Source: Pseudomonadota bacterium
GTDB taxonomy: Bacteria > Desulfobacterota > Desulfarculia > Adiutricales > JAGVGV01
NCBI GenBank assembly: GCA_018830135.1
Contig: JAHJTB010000224.1
Coordinates: 1 to 51,345 of the forward strand
Reading direction: 5' to 3'
DNA: 51,345 bases
Positions 17,605-26,656 of the stretch are shown in pieces (positions within the stretch are counted from its first letter, which is position 1; each line of letters begins with the position of its first letter). The position numbers were made by a program, and so were the translations under genes. The notes under the pieces are model-generated. The model had not been told where the DNA came from, made no database searches, and saw only the letters and a list, made by a program, of their open reading frames with translations.

Positions 17605-19953
17605 TCAGTCCCGAATTTCGACCACGGTTACGCCTTCGCCGCCCAGGCGTCGCTCGCCCGGACGAAAGCTCAGCACGCGGTGGTCGTCGTGCAAATAGCC
17701 CCGAACAGCCTGCTTCAGCCGACCCGTGCCGATACCGTGGATGATGTTGAATGTTTTCAGACCGCCCAAAAGGGCCTGGTCCAGGGACTTGTCTATCCGG
17801 GGCAGGGCCTCGTCCACGGTCATCCCCAGAAGGTTGAGTTCGTTAGGTGGCGGACTGAAGTCCGAATGGGAGACCATGGGGTGTGCCTCGGCTTTCCGGA
17901 CCGGTCCCCGGGACGGGGCCAGATCGTCCTGCCGGGTGAGTACCTTCATGCCTCCAACCTCGACTTCTACCAGATTTTTGACCGGGTGGGCCTTTTCGAT
18001 CCGGCCTTCACGCCCCAGGCTGACGACCAGGACCGTGTCCCCGACCCGTACCTGTTTGATTCGACCCACGGACCGGGGCGGAAACTTGACCGCTTCCCGC
18101 AGACGCTCCCGGACCTTCCGAAACTCGCCGACCGGCTTTCCCCTGGGGCGTGCCTGCCGGGACAGCCTGCGTCCAACCTCCTTGAATTCCATGTCCGCCC
18201 GGGCCAGGGCCTGGCTGACCCGGTCTTTGAGGGACTCGATCTCGACGACAAAGGCGGCCTCACGGTCCTTTTCACGATTCCGGAGCCGGGCCAGGGCCTG
18301 GGCCAGTTCCTCTCGCAGGGCCTCGTTTTCGGCCCGGGACGCCTCCCAGGCCGCCCGTTCCTCCTCCAGACGCTGCATTAAATCCAGGGTCTTTTTGTGC
18401 CCTTCGTCCAGATAGGTTTCGGCCCGGTCCACGACCGCCGGGTCCAGGCCCAGGCCTCGGGCCATGGCCAGGCCGGCCGAGAGCCCGGGCGCGCCGTACT
18501 CCAGGCCGAACAAGGGCCGTCCGTCCGGGGCCGTCCGAACCGCCGCGTTGAAGGAGCCCGGCGTCAGATGAGCCCAGGCCTTGAGCAGGTGGTAGTGGGT
18601 CGCGGTTACGACCCAGGCGCCCGCTTCCTTGAGCTGGTCCAGCACGGCCAGGGCCAGGGCCGCGCCTTCGGCCGGGTCCGTCCCGGTGCCCAATTCGTCG
18701 AGCAGGACCAGGGCGGTTTCATGGGCCTGATCGAGGACGGAGCTCAAACGGGCCACGTGGCCGGAAAAGGTCGAAAGGTCCGACTCCAGGTCCTGATCGT
18801 CGCCGATCACGGCCATGACCCGGTCGAAAAAGCCCAGCCGGCTGCCCTCGGCCACGGGCAGGTGCAGCCCGCTCCGGGCCATCAGGACCAGAAGGCCCAG
18901 GGTCTTCAGAGCCACGGTCTTGCCGCCGGCGTTGATCCCGGACAGGACCAGAACCCGATTTTCGGCGCTTAGCCGCAGATCCACCGGGATCGTTGTTCGA
19001 CCCGCCTCGGCCAGTCGGACCATCATCAGCGGATGCCGGGCCTCACGCAGTTCCAGACCGCCCCGGTCATCGTAGTCGGGCGTCCTGGCCCGAAGCCGGC
19101 GACTCAAGTCGGCCGAAGCAAAAAGAAAGTCGATCTCGGCCAGGCGTTCCTCAGCCCCAGCCAGGTCCTCGGCCACGGCCGCGGCCATCTTGGACAGGCG
19201 CATCAGAATTCGGTCGATCTCCTGCTTCTCCCGGCGGCGCAGCAGGTTCAAACGGCTGTTGTCCTCGACCACCTCCAGCGGCTCGACATAGGCCGTCGCG
19301 CCACTGGCCGAAAAATCGTGGACCAGCCCCGGGACCTGACGCCGGTTCGAGGAACGAACCGGGATCACGTAGCGCCCGCCCCGGCGGGTGACGATCTGGT
19401 CCTGAACAACCGGTTGAAAATCATTCGTTCGCATCAGACCGGTCAGCCGGTTCTGAATCGCACCCCGCAACCCCGAAAGTTCCCGGCGGATCGCGCCCAA
19501 TTCCGGACTGGCCGTGTCCAGAACCTCGCCATCCGGACCCAGACAGCGTTCGAAGGTCTGCTCGAGTTCGACGAAGACCGGCAGGTCGCCGGCCATTTCA
19601 AATATCAGAGGGGCCGGCTGGGCGTCGTGGCGCAGGGCGGACCGGACCAGCCGGCTGGCCCGGGCGGCCCGAAGGACCAATAACAGTTCCCTGGTCCTTA
19701 GCACAAGGCCGTCCACATGCAGGCGGTCCAGCACATCGGCCAGGAAGGGCAGTTCCTCGAGCGGCGGGGGACTGGACCGGTCGCAAAACGCCTTGGCTTC
19801 GTCAATCAAACGCCACCTTAGCCGCATACCTTCCGGATCGAGGTCGGGCCGGACCGACCGGCAGCAACTCTCCCCCGGCTCCGAGCGGGCGTGCCCGGCC
19901 AGCAGCTCAAGGAGGCGTTCATATTCGAGTACCGCTAGAGTATGTTCATCCAT
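17605..19953 (-). CDS. mutS2: Endonuclease MutS2 with C-terminal Smr domain
   Basis: A 782-aa homodimeric ATPase and nuclease of the MutS2 family, linked to suppression of recombination and to rescue of collided ribosomes. It lacks the mismatch-recognition domain of MutS1. The core and clamp are followed by Walker A LSGINAGGKTVALKTLG, the signature STFSGH and Walker B LVLLDELGTGTDP. A coiled-coil-prone stretch rich in E, R and A follows (about residues 500-600). The Smr nuclease domain closes the protein (ELNLLGMTVDEAL ... IIHGIGTGRLKQAVRGYL). The ATG at 19953 opens the conserved MDEHTLAVLEYERLL; upstream codons are not conserved-looking. No good ribosome binding site was seen before it, only a T-rich leader. 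Confidence 0.95.
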   Translation of the reverse strand: MDEHTLAVLEYERLLELLAGHARSEPGESCCRSVRPDLDPEGMRLRWRLIDEAKAFCDRSSPPPLEELPFLADVLDRLHVDGLVLRTRELLLVLRAARASRLVRSALRHDAQPAPLIFEMAGDLPVFVELEQTFERCLGPDGEVLDTASPELGAIRRELSGLRGAIQNRLTGLMRTNDFQPVVQDQIVTRRGGRYVIPVRSSNRRQVPGLVHDFSASGATAYVEPLEVVEDNSRLNLLRRREKQEIDRILMRLSKMAAAVAEDLAGAEERLAEIDFLFASADLSRRLRARTPDYDDRGGLELREARHPLMMVRLAEAGRTTIPVDLRLSAENRVLVLSGINAGGKTVALKTLGLLVLMARSGLHLPVAEGSRLGFFDRVMAVIGDDQDLESDLSTFSGHVARLSSVLDQAHETALVLLDELGTGTDPAEGAALALAVLDQLKEAGAWVVTATHYHLLKAWAHLTPGSFNAAVRTAPDGRPLFGLEYGAPGLSAGLAMARGLGLDPAVVDRAETYLDEGHKKTLDLMQRLEEERAAWEASRAENEALREELAQALARLRNREKDREAAFVVEIESLKDRVSQALARADMEFKEVGRRLSRQARPRGKPVGEFRKVRERLREAVKFPPRSVGRIKQVRVGDTVLVVSLGREGRIEKAHPVKNLVEVEVGGMKVLTRQDDLAPSRGPVRKAEAHPMVSHSDFSPPPNELNLLGMTVDEALPRIDKSLDQALLGGLKTFNIIHGIGTGRLKQAVRGYLHDDHRVLSFRPGERRLGGEGVTVVEIRD

Positions 19954-20079
19954 AAACAAAAAAACGCCAGTCCGAATGCCGCCCCATCTCAGCAGCCGCC
20001 ATCCGGCTGACTCAGCCCGCCATGTAGAACGCATCGTTTCAAATCGGCGGTCCGGTTCGTTATGTTAAAGCCAGGCGGG

Positions 20080-20529
20080 TCAATGCCCCGAGAGCATTCG
20101 CCTGATGACTTCACTGGCGGCCTTGCCATCGGCCTGGCCGCCATGCCGGCCCATGAATTCCTTCATGACCCGGCCCGTGTCCTTGGCCGATGAAGCGCCC
20201 AGTTCCCCGATGACCTCGGCCGCGGCCCGTTCCAACTCCTCCTGGCCAAGCTGCCGCGGCAGATAGCCTTCGAGGATCGCCAGTTCGGCCTGCTCCCGCC
20301 GAACCAGATCGTCACGGCCGCCCTTCTCGAAATGGAAAATGGAATCACCACGTTGTTTGGCCTGACTCTTGACCAGAGCCACCAACTCCGGTTCGTCCAG
20401 TTTCCGTCGAAGTTCGACCTCTTTGTTCTTGATCACGGTCTTCAGCATCCGCAGGACGGAGGTCCAGACCTCGTCTCGGGCCTTGAGCGCCTTCTTGAAG
20501 TCCTGGTCAAATATCTCATAGAGCGACAC
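20080..20529 (-). CDS. yqeY: GatB/YqeY domain protein
   Basis: A 149-aa protein of the YqeY family, which resembles the tRNA-binding tail domain of GatB; its cellular role is not established. The opening SLYEIFDQDFKKALKARDEV and the block LVALVKSQAKQRGDSIFHFEKGGRDDL match the family, as do EQAELAILEGYLPRQL and DTGRVMKEFMGRHGGQADGK. A TTG four codons upstream is in frame, but GTG 20529 reproduces the usual MSL- beginning and is preferred. It is the first gene after the promoter at 20724-20752 and is followed, after a 126-base spacer, by mutS2, dnaG and rpoD. Confidence 0.93.
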   Translation of the reverse strand: MSLYEIFDQDFKKALKARDEVWTSVLRMLKTVIKNKEVELRRKLDEPELVALVKSQAKQRGDSIFHFEKGGRDDLVRREQAELAILEGYLPRQLGQEELERAAAEVIGELGASSAKDTGRVMKEFMGRHGGQADGKAASEVIRRMLSGH

Positions 20530-20723
20530 ATCGCACCCCAAAGCATAAACCTCGTGGACCGTATTCGCCAGTCAGAACCCGAAGGATAAGGTTGAGTTTT
20601 TGTCAGCCCAGGATGAAAACCGGATTAACCCGGATTAATGTGTTGGCTTGACCGACCCCAGATGTACTCAAATTAATTTCTTTTATGTATAAGTAACACT
20701 ATATAACTTATACTTATTAAGGA

Positions 20724-20752
20724 AGTGTACTCACACGCCCGGGTTCTGTCAA
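20724..20752 (-). promoter_or_regulatory. Sigma-70 promoter of the yqeY-mutS2-dnaG-rpoD block
   Basis: On the minus strand a consensus -35 TTGACA (20747-20752) is separated by 17 bases from TACACT (20724-20729), a 4/6 match to TATAAT. An AT-rich downstream region follows, holding an inverted repeat GTATAAGT/ACTTATAC (20687-20694 and 20706-20713) that could bind a regulator. The 294-base gap (20530-20823) holds no gene. Confidence 0.75.
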
Positions 20753-20823
20753 TAGCCGATCTGATAATTAGTTCACATGCCCGGCGCCGCTTTCGAACCA
20801 GTCGCCGAAGCGCAGGGGCCGGG

Positions 20824-21555
20824 TCAATGCTGAGGAGCGGCCACCCGGCGGGCTTCCTGGTAGTCCAGACTGCCTTCGTACAGGGCCTTGCCTGAGATGA
20901 CGCCGATGACCCCGTCCTTTTCAAGGGGGAGCAGGGCCTGGATGTCCTGGATGTCTTTAACGCCGCCGGAAGCGATGACCGGCAGGTTGACCGCCCGGGC
21001 CAGGTTGCGGGTCCGCTCGATGTTGGGCCCGGTCCGCATGCCGTCCCGATCCACGTCGGTGTAGATGAGAGCGGCCACACCGAATGATTCAAAAGTCCGG
21101 GCCGTTTCGATGTAGTCCCGGCCGGTGCCTTCGGTCCAGCCCTCGACGACGACTTCCGCGCCTTTGGCGTCGAGTCCGACCACAATCCGGTTCGGCCAGC
21201 GTTGGGCGGCCTGGCGGACCAGTTCGGGCTGGCGCAGGGCGACCGTGCCCAGGATAACCCGGTCGAGGCCGTGGTCCAGGTAAAAGCCGATGGTCTCGAT
21301 GTCCCGTATTCCGCCGCCGAGTTCCAGGTTGACGGCCACGGCCTTGCGGATGGACAGTATGGCCTCCTGATTGATCGGTTTTTGGCCGACGGAACCATCC
21401 AGGTCCACGATATGAATCCATTCCGCCCCTGCTTCGGCCCATCGGCGGGCCATGGCCGCCGGATCGTTTCCGTATACGGTTTCCTGGTCGAACCGGCCCT
21501 GGAGCAGGCGGACGCACCGTGCTTCTTTCAGGTCGATGGCTGGAATGACGATCAT
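20824..21555 (-). CDS. hisA: HisA, phosphoribosylformimino-AICAR-phosphate isomerase
   Basis: Catalyses the fourth step-type Amadori isomerisation of histidine biosynthesis (ProFAR to PRFAR). The 243-aa half-barrel-duplicated TIM barrel begins MIVIPAIDLKEARCVRLLQG with the catalytic Asp of PAIDL, and the second catalytic Asp is in YTDVDRDGM. Phosphate-binding loops LELGGGIRDIE and VIASGGVKDIQD are both present. A longer frame upstream is only a shadow of hisB. GGAGA lies 7 bases before ATG 21555. It is downstream of hisB by 34 bases and shares its transcript. The opposite-strand hisH and hisF supply the next step. Confidence 0.97.
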   Translation of the reverse strand: MIVIPAIDLKEARCVRLLQGRFDQETVYGNDPAAMARRWAEAGAEWIHIVDLDGSVGQKPINQEAILSIRKAVAVNLELGGGIRDIETIGFYLDHGLDRVILGTVALRQPELVRQAAQRWPNRIVVGLDAKGAEVVVEGWTEGTGRDYIETARTFESFGVAALIYTDVDRDGMRTGPNIERTRNLARAVNLPVIASGGVKDIQDIQALLPLEKDGVIGVISGKALYEGSLDYQEARRVAAPQH

Positions 21556-21589
21556 GAATCTTCTCCGGAGATTACGGTCGGCCGAGGGA

Positions 21590-22180
21590 TCAAAGGACGC
21601 CCTTGGTCGAGGTGACCCCGAGGGCCCGGGATTCCGGCCGGGTGGCCTGGTCCAGGGCCCGCCCGGCCGCCTTGAACACGGCTTCCAGGATATGGTGCAT
21701 GTTTCTTCCCCGGACCACGTCCACATGGAGATTGGCCCCGAGGTGAATGGTGAAGGCCTGCCAGAACTCGGCGGCCAGTTGGCTGTCGAAACTCCCGACT
21801 TTCGGAGCGGTGATCGGCACTTCGAAGACCAGGTAGGGACGCCGGGACAGGTCCACCACGGCCCGGGCCAGGGCCTCGTCCATGGGGACGGAGGCCTCCC
21901 CGTAACGGCGGATTCCGGCAAAGTCGGCCAGGGCCTGGCGAAAGGCCTGGCCCAGGACAATGCCCGAGTCCTCGACCGTGTGATGGTCGTCCACGTGGGT
22001 ATCGCCTTCAGCCCTCAGAGTCAGATCGAAATAGCCGTGGACCATGGCCGCGCCGAGCATGTGGTCGAAGAAGCCCACGCCGGTTTCGACGAGCACGCGT
22101 CCGGAACCGTCCAGGTTGAGTTCGGCGGTGATGTGGGTCTCCCGGGTCTGGCGGGTGACCGATGCGGTTCTGGACTCCAT
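21590..22180 (-). CDS. hisB: HisB, imidazoleglycerol-phosphate dehydratase
   Basis: Dehydrates imidazoleglycerol phosphate to imidazole-acetol phosphate. The 196-aa stand-alone dehydratase has no phosphatase domain. Manganese-binding motifs are visible as FFDHML, DDHHTVED and the later GRNMHHILEAVFKA. Further conserved pieces are DLSRRPYLVFE and the substrate loop HLGANLHVDVVRG. ATG 22180 has AAGGGAGGG four bases upstream; the extension upstream of it lacks conservation. It is the first gene of a hisBA unit transcribed away from hisH-hisF, with a promoter candidate at 22239-22267. Confidence 0.97.
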   Translation of the reverse strand: MESRTASVTRQTRETHITAELNLDGSGRVLVETGVGFFDHMLGAAMVHGYFDLTLRAEGDTHVDDHHTVEDSGIVLGQAFRQALADFAGIRRYGEASVPMDEALARAVVDLSRRPYLVFEVPITAPKVGSFDSQLAAEFWQAFTIHLGANLHVDVVRGRNMHHILEAVFKAAGRALDQATRPESRALGVTSTKGVL

Positions 22181-22238
22181 GATCCCTCCCTTCGCGGGCC
22201 GGCCTGGACCGCCGCCGGCTCCGACAAAAACCCAACCG

Positions 22239-22267
22239 GTTTTACCATTTAACGGACAAGTTTGCAA
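22239..22267 (-). promoter_or_regulatory. Candidate promoter for hisBA
   Basis: Minus-strand TTGCAA (22262-22267), a 17-base spacer and TAAAAC (22239-22244) lie about 60 bases upstream of hisB. Both hexamers match consensus at four or more positions. Confidence 0.4.
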
Positions 22268-22442
22268 CCGGGTTCCGACCCGGCGGGTAACCCCGGACTG
22301 ATTGCGGGCGTTTGGAATCCAATATGCTTCTGTCCGTTGTCTTGATGGCCCCGGAATCATCACCCGCCGTTCAACCCGTTTTCCCGGCCCCCGGCGTAAG
22401 CATTCAGTAAACCGGGGCATATTATGTCCCGGTCGCCCGCGT

Positions 22443-22528
22443 GGCCTCTGGTCGAAGGACGATTCTGCCGCCGAGTCCCAGTATCTATCATGGCCAGGGC
22501 GGCAGTCGGAGTCCTGAGACCAGAGGCC
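22443..22528. repeat. 86-bp imperfect palindrome between divergent his units
   Basis: The outer arms GGCCTCTGGTC (22443-22453) and GACCAGAGGCC (22518-22528) pair perfectly. Inner blocks AGGAC with GTCCT and CTGCCGCC with GGCGGCAG continue the stem with small internal loops. The 526-base gap 22181-22706 otherwise holds no clear gene. It could be a MITE-like element, or a folded leader or terminator affecting either his unit. No T-run is attached. Confidence 0.6.
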
Positions 22529-22706
22529 GCGACAGGGCGGTTTACCATCGCCCCCATAAATTGAATGGTTACCCCGCGGCCGTCCCGACGCTCGAAGCGG
22601 GACCCGGATGGTGTTATAATAAATTATGACCAGGTTGTTGCTCCATCCGGCCGGACGATGCCGCCATGAAAAGTATGGCCGCTGCACCAACGAGTTCTGG
22701 GAGATC

Positions 22707-23027
22707 ATGAAGACTGAAGGCAAACCCGGGCTGAGGGACTATCTCTGCCTGCACTGGCGGGCCAAACTCGAGGTCATGCAGGCCTACCAGGAGGCGGGCT
22801 GGCAGGCGGATCGTCTGGGCCTGACTGGGGAGGATCGGCGTCGGGCCATCGACCGGTTTTTGGCCGGCACGCCGGCGCCAGCGCCGATCTGTCCGGATTT
22901 CCGCCCCCGAGCGGATGGGCCCTTGAACGAGTGCCGTTATTTTTTTCTCGAAGCCTGCGTTCTTCGGTTCCAATCCTGCCCCGGCGACTGCCCGAACTAC
23001 CTCCCTCCAGGCGATCAGCGCGGCTGA
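22707..23027 (+). CDS. Small Cys-rich hypothetical protein upstream of hisH
   Basis: No family recognised. The 106-aa product is charged and soluble-looking, with Cys residues in YLCLHW, PICPDF, NECRYFF, EACVLRF and a final CPGDCPNY, so metal or Fe-S binding is conceivable. A frame from ATG 22626 is also open. However, TATAAT at 22615-22620 would place transcription start at about that ATG, and ATG 22707 has GGGAG 4 bases before it, so the shorter form is preferred. The gene lies 94 bases upstream of hisH in the same direction. No function is proposed. Confidence 0.6.
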   Translation: MKTEGKPGLRDYLCLHWRAKLEVMQAYQEAGWQADRLGLTGEDRRRAIDRFLAGTPAPAPICPDFRPRADGPLNECRYFFLEACVLRFQSCPGDCPNYLPPGDQRG

Positions 23028-23121
23028 TTTGATACAGGGGCTTGCCTTCGGCGGAGACTTCCTCTATATTTCGGGCGCAATACACGGCCCGTCCCGGGCC
23101 GCGGACCGACGGGAATGGAAC

Positions 23122-23763
23122 ATGTCCAAAATCGCCATAGTCAATTACGAGGCCGGAAACCTGACCAGCGTGCTTCGCGCGGTGAACGCCTTGGGTTTCG
23201 ATGCGGAAATCACCCAGGATGCCCGGACTATTCTTCAAGCGCCCCGGGTCATTTTTCCCGGCGTGGGAGCGGCCGGGGCGGCCATGGGCAACCTCGGACG
23301 CCTGGGACTGGACGGCGTGCTCAAAGAAGTGGCCGACCGGGGCACTCCCCTGTTGGGCATATGCGTGGGTACCCAGATCATCTTCGATTTCAGCGAGGAA
23401 GACGGCGGCACGGAATGCCTGGGGCTGTTGCCCGGCCGGGTCCGGCGCTTCGACGCGGATTTGCGGGAAGACGGGGATCGGCTCAAAGTGCCGCACATGG
23501 GCTGGAACGGCGTGCGCCCCCTCCGCTCCCATCCGATGCTCCAAGGTCTGTCCCCGGACCAGGAGTTCTACTTCGTGCATTCCTACTATCCGGAACCCGC
23601 CGATGAAACCCACGTGCTGGCCCGGACCGGCTATGGCCCGGACTTCGCCTCCATCGTCGGGCGGGGCAGTCTGGTGGCGCTTCAGTTTCACACGGAAAAG
23701 AGCGGCCGACCCGGATTGAACCTGTTGAAAAACTTCTGCCAATGGGATGGCCGTCATGCTTAG
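23122..23763 (+). CDS. hisH: HisH, glutamine amidotransferase subunit of IGP synthase
   Basis: Hydrolyses glutamine and channels ammonia to HisF. The 213-aa class-I amidotransferase has the nucleophile C81 in LLGICVGTQ and the catalytic His and Glu in [10 protein letters not shown]. The PGVGA oxyanion region and HMGWN motif are also present. Met at 23122 opens the family start [13 protein letters not shown]; the 31 codons upstream are noncoding-like. Its 3' end overlaps hisF by 8 bases, so the two subunits are co-translated. Confidence 0.97.
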   Translation: MSKIAIVNYEAGNLTSVLRAVNALGFDAEITQDARTILQAPRVIFPGVGAAGAAMGNLGRLGLDGVLKEVADRGTPLLGICVGTQIIFDFSEEDGGTECLGLLPGRVRRFDADLREDGDRLKVPHMGWNGVRPLRSHPMLQGLSPDQEFYFVHSYYPEPADETHVLARTGYGPDFASIVGRGSLVALQFHTEKSGRPGLNLLKNFCQWDGRHA

Positions 23764-24535
23764 CCGTCGGATAATTCCCTGCCTGGACGTCAGGGACGGT
23801 AAACTGACCAAGGGCGTAAAGTTCAAGGGCAACGTGGACATCGGCGACCCGGTCGAGATGGCTCGTTTCTATTACGAGGAAGGGGCGGACGAGATCGTCT
23901 TTTACGACATCACCGCCTCTTCCGACCGGCGGGACATCATGATCGACGTGGTCCGCCGCACGGCGGAAAAGGTCTTTATACCCTTTTCCGTGGGCGGCGG
24001 CATCCGGACCGTCGAGGACATGCGGCTGGCGCTTCTGGCCGGGGCGGAGAAGGTCAGCGTCAACTCGGCCGCGGTTCGCAATCCCGGCATCATCCGGGAA
24101 GGCGCCCTGGCCTTCGGTTCCCAGTGCGTGGTCCTGGGCATGGACGTACTCAAGGTCGATGTCACCGAGCGGATTCCGTCGGGTTACGAGATCGTGATCG
24201 AAGGCGGACGCCGGCCCACCGGCATAGACGCCTTGTGGTGGGCCCAGGAAGGGGAACGCCTGGGAGCAGGAGAGTTGTGCGTCAATTCCATCGACGCGGA
24301 CGGGACCAAGGCGGGTTACGAGATGAACCTGACCCGCATGATCTCGACCGGGGTGGGCATTCCGGTCATCGCCTCGGGCGGCGCGGGAAATCCGGAACAC
24401 ATGCGGGCCGTGCTGGCCGAAGGGCGCGCCGACGCGGCCCTGATCGCTTCGATCACCCATTACGGCGAATATACGATTCGGGAAATCAAGGACTACCTCA
24501 ATGAGCAAGGGGTCAAGACGCGGATGACCTGGTAG
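23756..24535 (+). CDS. hisF: HisF, cyclase subunit of imidazole glycerol phosphate synthase
   Basis: Condenses PRFAR with ammonia to give IGP and AICAR. The 259-aa barrel begins [15 protein letters not shown] with catalytic D11, and the second acid is D130 in VVLGMDV. Phosphate loops [11 protein letters not shown] and [13 protein letters not shown] are intact. ATG 23747 three codons earlier is possible, but ATG 23756 matches homologues. The gene is followed by a terminator at 24576-24610, closing the plus-strand his unit. Confidence 0.97.
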   Translation: MLSRRIIPCLDVRDGKLTKGVKFKGNVDIGDPVEMARFYYEEGADEIVFYDITASSDRRDIMIDVVRRTAEKVFIPFSVGGGIRTVEDMRLALLAGAEKVSVNSAAVRNPGIIREGALAFGSQCVVLGMDVLKVDVTERIPSGYEIVIEGGRRPTGIDALWWAQEGERLGAGELCVNSIDADGTKAGYEMNLTRMISTGVGIPVIASGGAGNPEHMRAVLAEGRADAALIASITHYGEYTIREIKDYLNEQGVKTRMTW

Positions 24536-24575
24536 TCTTCGGGCGGCCGCATGGCCGCGGGAGAAAATCGGACGC

Positions 24576-24610
24576 GGCGGGCTCGATGTTTGAGGGGCCC
24601 GCCTTTTTTT
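24576..24610 (+). terminator. Rho-independent terminator after hisF
   Basis: Stem GGCGGGC/GCCCGCC (24576-24582 and 24597-24603), a 14-base loop, then seven T. Confidence 0.85.
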
Positions 24611-24653
24611 CATGTTTCTACCGAAATGACGCCGGCCGGGAGGGAGCAGGCAA

Positions 24654-25181
24654 ATGGGCATATACGAGTTTGAAGGCAAGCGGCCCCGAATCGACGAGGC
24701 AGCCTATGTTCATCCCGAGGCCGTGGTCCTCGGTTCGGTCACGATCGGCAAGAAGTGCTATATCGGTCCCGGGGCCGTGCTGCGCGCCGATTTCGGTGAC
24801 ATTTTCGTGGGGGACGGCTCCAACATCCAGGAGAACTGCGTTCTGCACGCCAGCCACGTCCAGCCGATCGTCATCGAGGAAAACGTGATCGTGGCCCATG
24901 GTGTGCTGCTGCACGACAACATCGTCAAGCGAGGCGCCTTCATCGGGATGGGCGCCGTGCTTCTGCACGGCGCGGTCGTCGAGGAGGAGGCGGTGGTGGC
25001 CGCCGGGTCCATGGTGGCCCACAATTACGTCGTGCCTCGAAGGAAGATCGTGGCCGGCAATCCGGCCCGGGTGGTCAAGGCGGTTTCCGAGGAAATGGTG
25101 GAAGCGACCCGGTTGGGGCTGGCCGCCTACCAGGAGCTGCCGGAGCGATACCGGAAGGGCTGTATCCGGATCGACGTCTGA
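24654..25181 (+). CDS. Gamma-carbonic-anhydrase family left-handed beta-helix protein
   Basis: A 175-aa hexapeptide-repeat protein expected to form a trimer. Repeats such as VVLGSVTIGKKCYIGPGAVLRAD build the helix. The His residues in NCVLHASH and VAHGVLLHD correspond to the zinc or iron ligands of gamma carbonic anhydrases (three His from two subunits). Related PaaY and CaiE proteins have other or unknown activities, so carbonic anhydrase activity is likely but unproven. GGGAG lies 8 bases before the ATG. It stands alone between the hisF terminator and the convergent nitroreductase gene. Confidence 0.88.
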   Translation: MGIYEFEGKRPRIDEAAYVHPEAVVLGSVTIGKKCYIGPGAVLRADFGDIFVGDGSNIQENCVLHASHVQPIVIEENVIVAHGVLLHDNIVKRGAFIGMGAVLLHGAVVEEEAVVAAGSMVAHNYVVPRRKIVAGNPARVVKAVSEEMVEATRLGLAAYQELPERYRKGCIRIDV

Positions 25182-25197
25182 AGCACCAGGCCCGGCT

Positions 25198-25767
25198 TCA
25201 GGGCAGGACCTTGAGCACCTTGGGCTCGTTTCTGGACGGCACGCCGGGAATGAAGGCCGGGTGGCCGATAATGATCGGGGCGACGATGCGATGGTCCGGC
25301 GGCAGCCCGATCTCCTCGATGAGCGCGGGTTCCTGGATGCGGGCCCCCAGGTCCACCCAGCAGGTCCCCAGACCCCGGGCCGCGGCGGAAAACATGAAGT
25401 ACGCGGCGGCCAGGGCGCAGTCCACGACCACCGACCGTGAACTCAAGGGACCGCAGATGATGACCAGACAGGGGGCGTTGTAGAAAACATTGAAATTCGG
25501 ATTGCGCAAGGCCGTTTCATAGGGTCTGGCCGATGATTCGGGATTCCGGTCCAGGTCGGCGATCAGGTTGGCCTTGCTGTCGTCGGAGACGCGCCGGATC
25601 AGGTCCTGGTCGTGAATCACGATGAAACGCCAGCTCTGGCGATTGCCGCCGCTGGGCGCCAGGCAGCTGTCGCGAATGATCTCCATGACCAGATCATGGT
25701 CGACGGGCTCGTCCTTAAATTTGCGCACCGCACGGCGGGTCTTCAGCAGGTCGAAAAAATCGGCCAT
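25198..25767 (-). CDS. Nitroreductase-family flavoprotein
   Basis: A 189-aa FMN-dependent reductase. The opening FFDLLKTRRAVRKFKDEPVD gives the FMN-phosphate Arg residues, LAPSGGNRQSWRFIVI is the classic FMN-binding segment, and GLGTCWVDLG with LPPDHRIVAPIIIGHP ends the fold. Members reduce nitroaromatics, quinones or enones; the physiological substrate is unknown. ATG 25767 is preferred over an ATG five codons upstream because GGAG is properly placed before it. It is the last gene of a minus-strand group with the nitrilase-like and Fe-S genes. Confidence 0.9.
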   Translation of the reverse strand: MADFFDLLKTRRAVRKFKDEPVDHDLVMEIIRDSCLAPSGGNRQSWRFIVIHDQDLIRRVSDDSKANLIADLDRNPESSARPYETALRNPNFNVFYNAPCLVIICGPLSSRSVVVDCALAAAYFMFSAAARGLGTCWVDLGARIQEPALIEEIGLPPDHRIVAPIIIGHPAFIPGVPSRNEPKVLKVLP

Positions 25768-25784
25768 TCCTTGCTTCTCCATGG

Positions 25785-26645
25785 TCAGGCGTCCAAACGG
25801 TATAGGGCTTCGAGAACGTCCCGCCGGCGGTCCTTGAGGGTCGTGGCCGCGCCGTGTTCCCGGATTTCATGAAGCAGGGCCGTGTCCACTTCAGCGGTGA
25901 TTACGGCCTCCTGGTTGAGCGGCCCTTCGGCCAGGACCCCGTTCGGGGGCAGGCCCGCATCGCAGGGGCAGAGGATCGAGGCCCGTCCCCACATCAGCAG
26001 GCCGGGGTCCCCCATTTCACCCACCAGGCCGGCGTGGACCGTGTAAACCTGGTCCTCGACGCAGCGGGCCTGGGCGCAGTGGCGCACTCGCCAGTACCCG
26101 GCCTCGCCCAGTGTGGCCGACGGTGAAAACAGGATTTCCGCGCCCTGGAGAGCGGCCAGACGGGCGGCCTCCGGGAATTCGAGATCGTAACAGGTCAGAA
26201 TGGCCACCTTGCCCCGTCCGGTTTCAAACACTTCAAACCCGTCGCCGGGCGTGGTCCACAACGTTTCCAAGGGGAAGAGATGGACCTTGCGCTGGCGGTC
26301 CACCCGGCCGTCCGGGTGGAACAGATAGCCGGTGTTGTAATACCGGCCGCCGGCCTCGGTCAGATGCGAACCGGCCACGATGTGAAGCCCGCGGGTCCGG
26401 GACAGCCGGCCGAAGAGGGCCAGGTAGTCGTCCGTGAACCGGGCCGTGCCCCGAAAGCGCTCGACCAGGTCGGGTTCGTCCATCAGCCCCATCAGCTCGG
26501 CCGTGAACAGCTCGGGAAAGACCACGAAGTCGGCCCCGGCCGCGACCGCGGGAGCGATCAGGGAACCGACATGCTCGGCAAAATCGTTGAAAGAGCGGAC
26601 CGGGCCGGGCCGGAAACTGACGGCTGAAATGCGAATTCCGGACAT
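25785..26645 (-). CDS. Carbon-nitrogen hydrolase (nitrilase superfamily)
   Basis: A 286-aa amidohydrolase or amide condensing enzyme with the full catalytic triad E45 (VVFPELF), K120 (RQRKVHLFP) and C152 (ILTCYDLEFPEA). The length suits branches such as omega-amidase or N-carbamoyl hydrolases; the substrate is not readable from motifs. It begins 11 bases after the upstream Fe-S gene ends and precedes the nitroreductase by 17 bases, so the three form one transcript. Confidence 0.92.
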   Translation of the reverse strand: MSGIRISAVSFRPGPVRSFNDFAEHVGSLIAPAVAAGADFVVFPELFTAELMGLMDEPDLVERFRGTARFTDDYLALFGRLSRTRGLHIVAGSHLTEAGGRYYNTGYLFHPDGRVDRQRKVHLFPLETLWTTPGDGFEVFETGRGKVAILTCYDLEFPEAARLAALQGAEILFSPSATLGEAGYWRVRHCAQARCVEDQVYTVHAGLVGEMGDPGLLMWGRASILCPCDAGLPPNGVLAEGPLNQEAVITAEVDTALLHEIREHGAATTLKDRRRDVLEALYRLDA

Positions 26646-26656
26646 GGCGGTATATC

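Noticed and set aside
20600-20640. Direct repeat of CCGGATTAA as part of the palindrome family
   Set aside because: Only a 9-base match repeated twice; too short to connect it to the larger elements.
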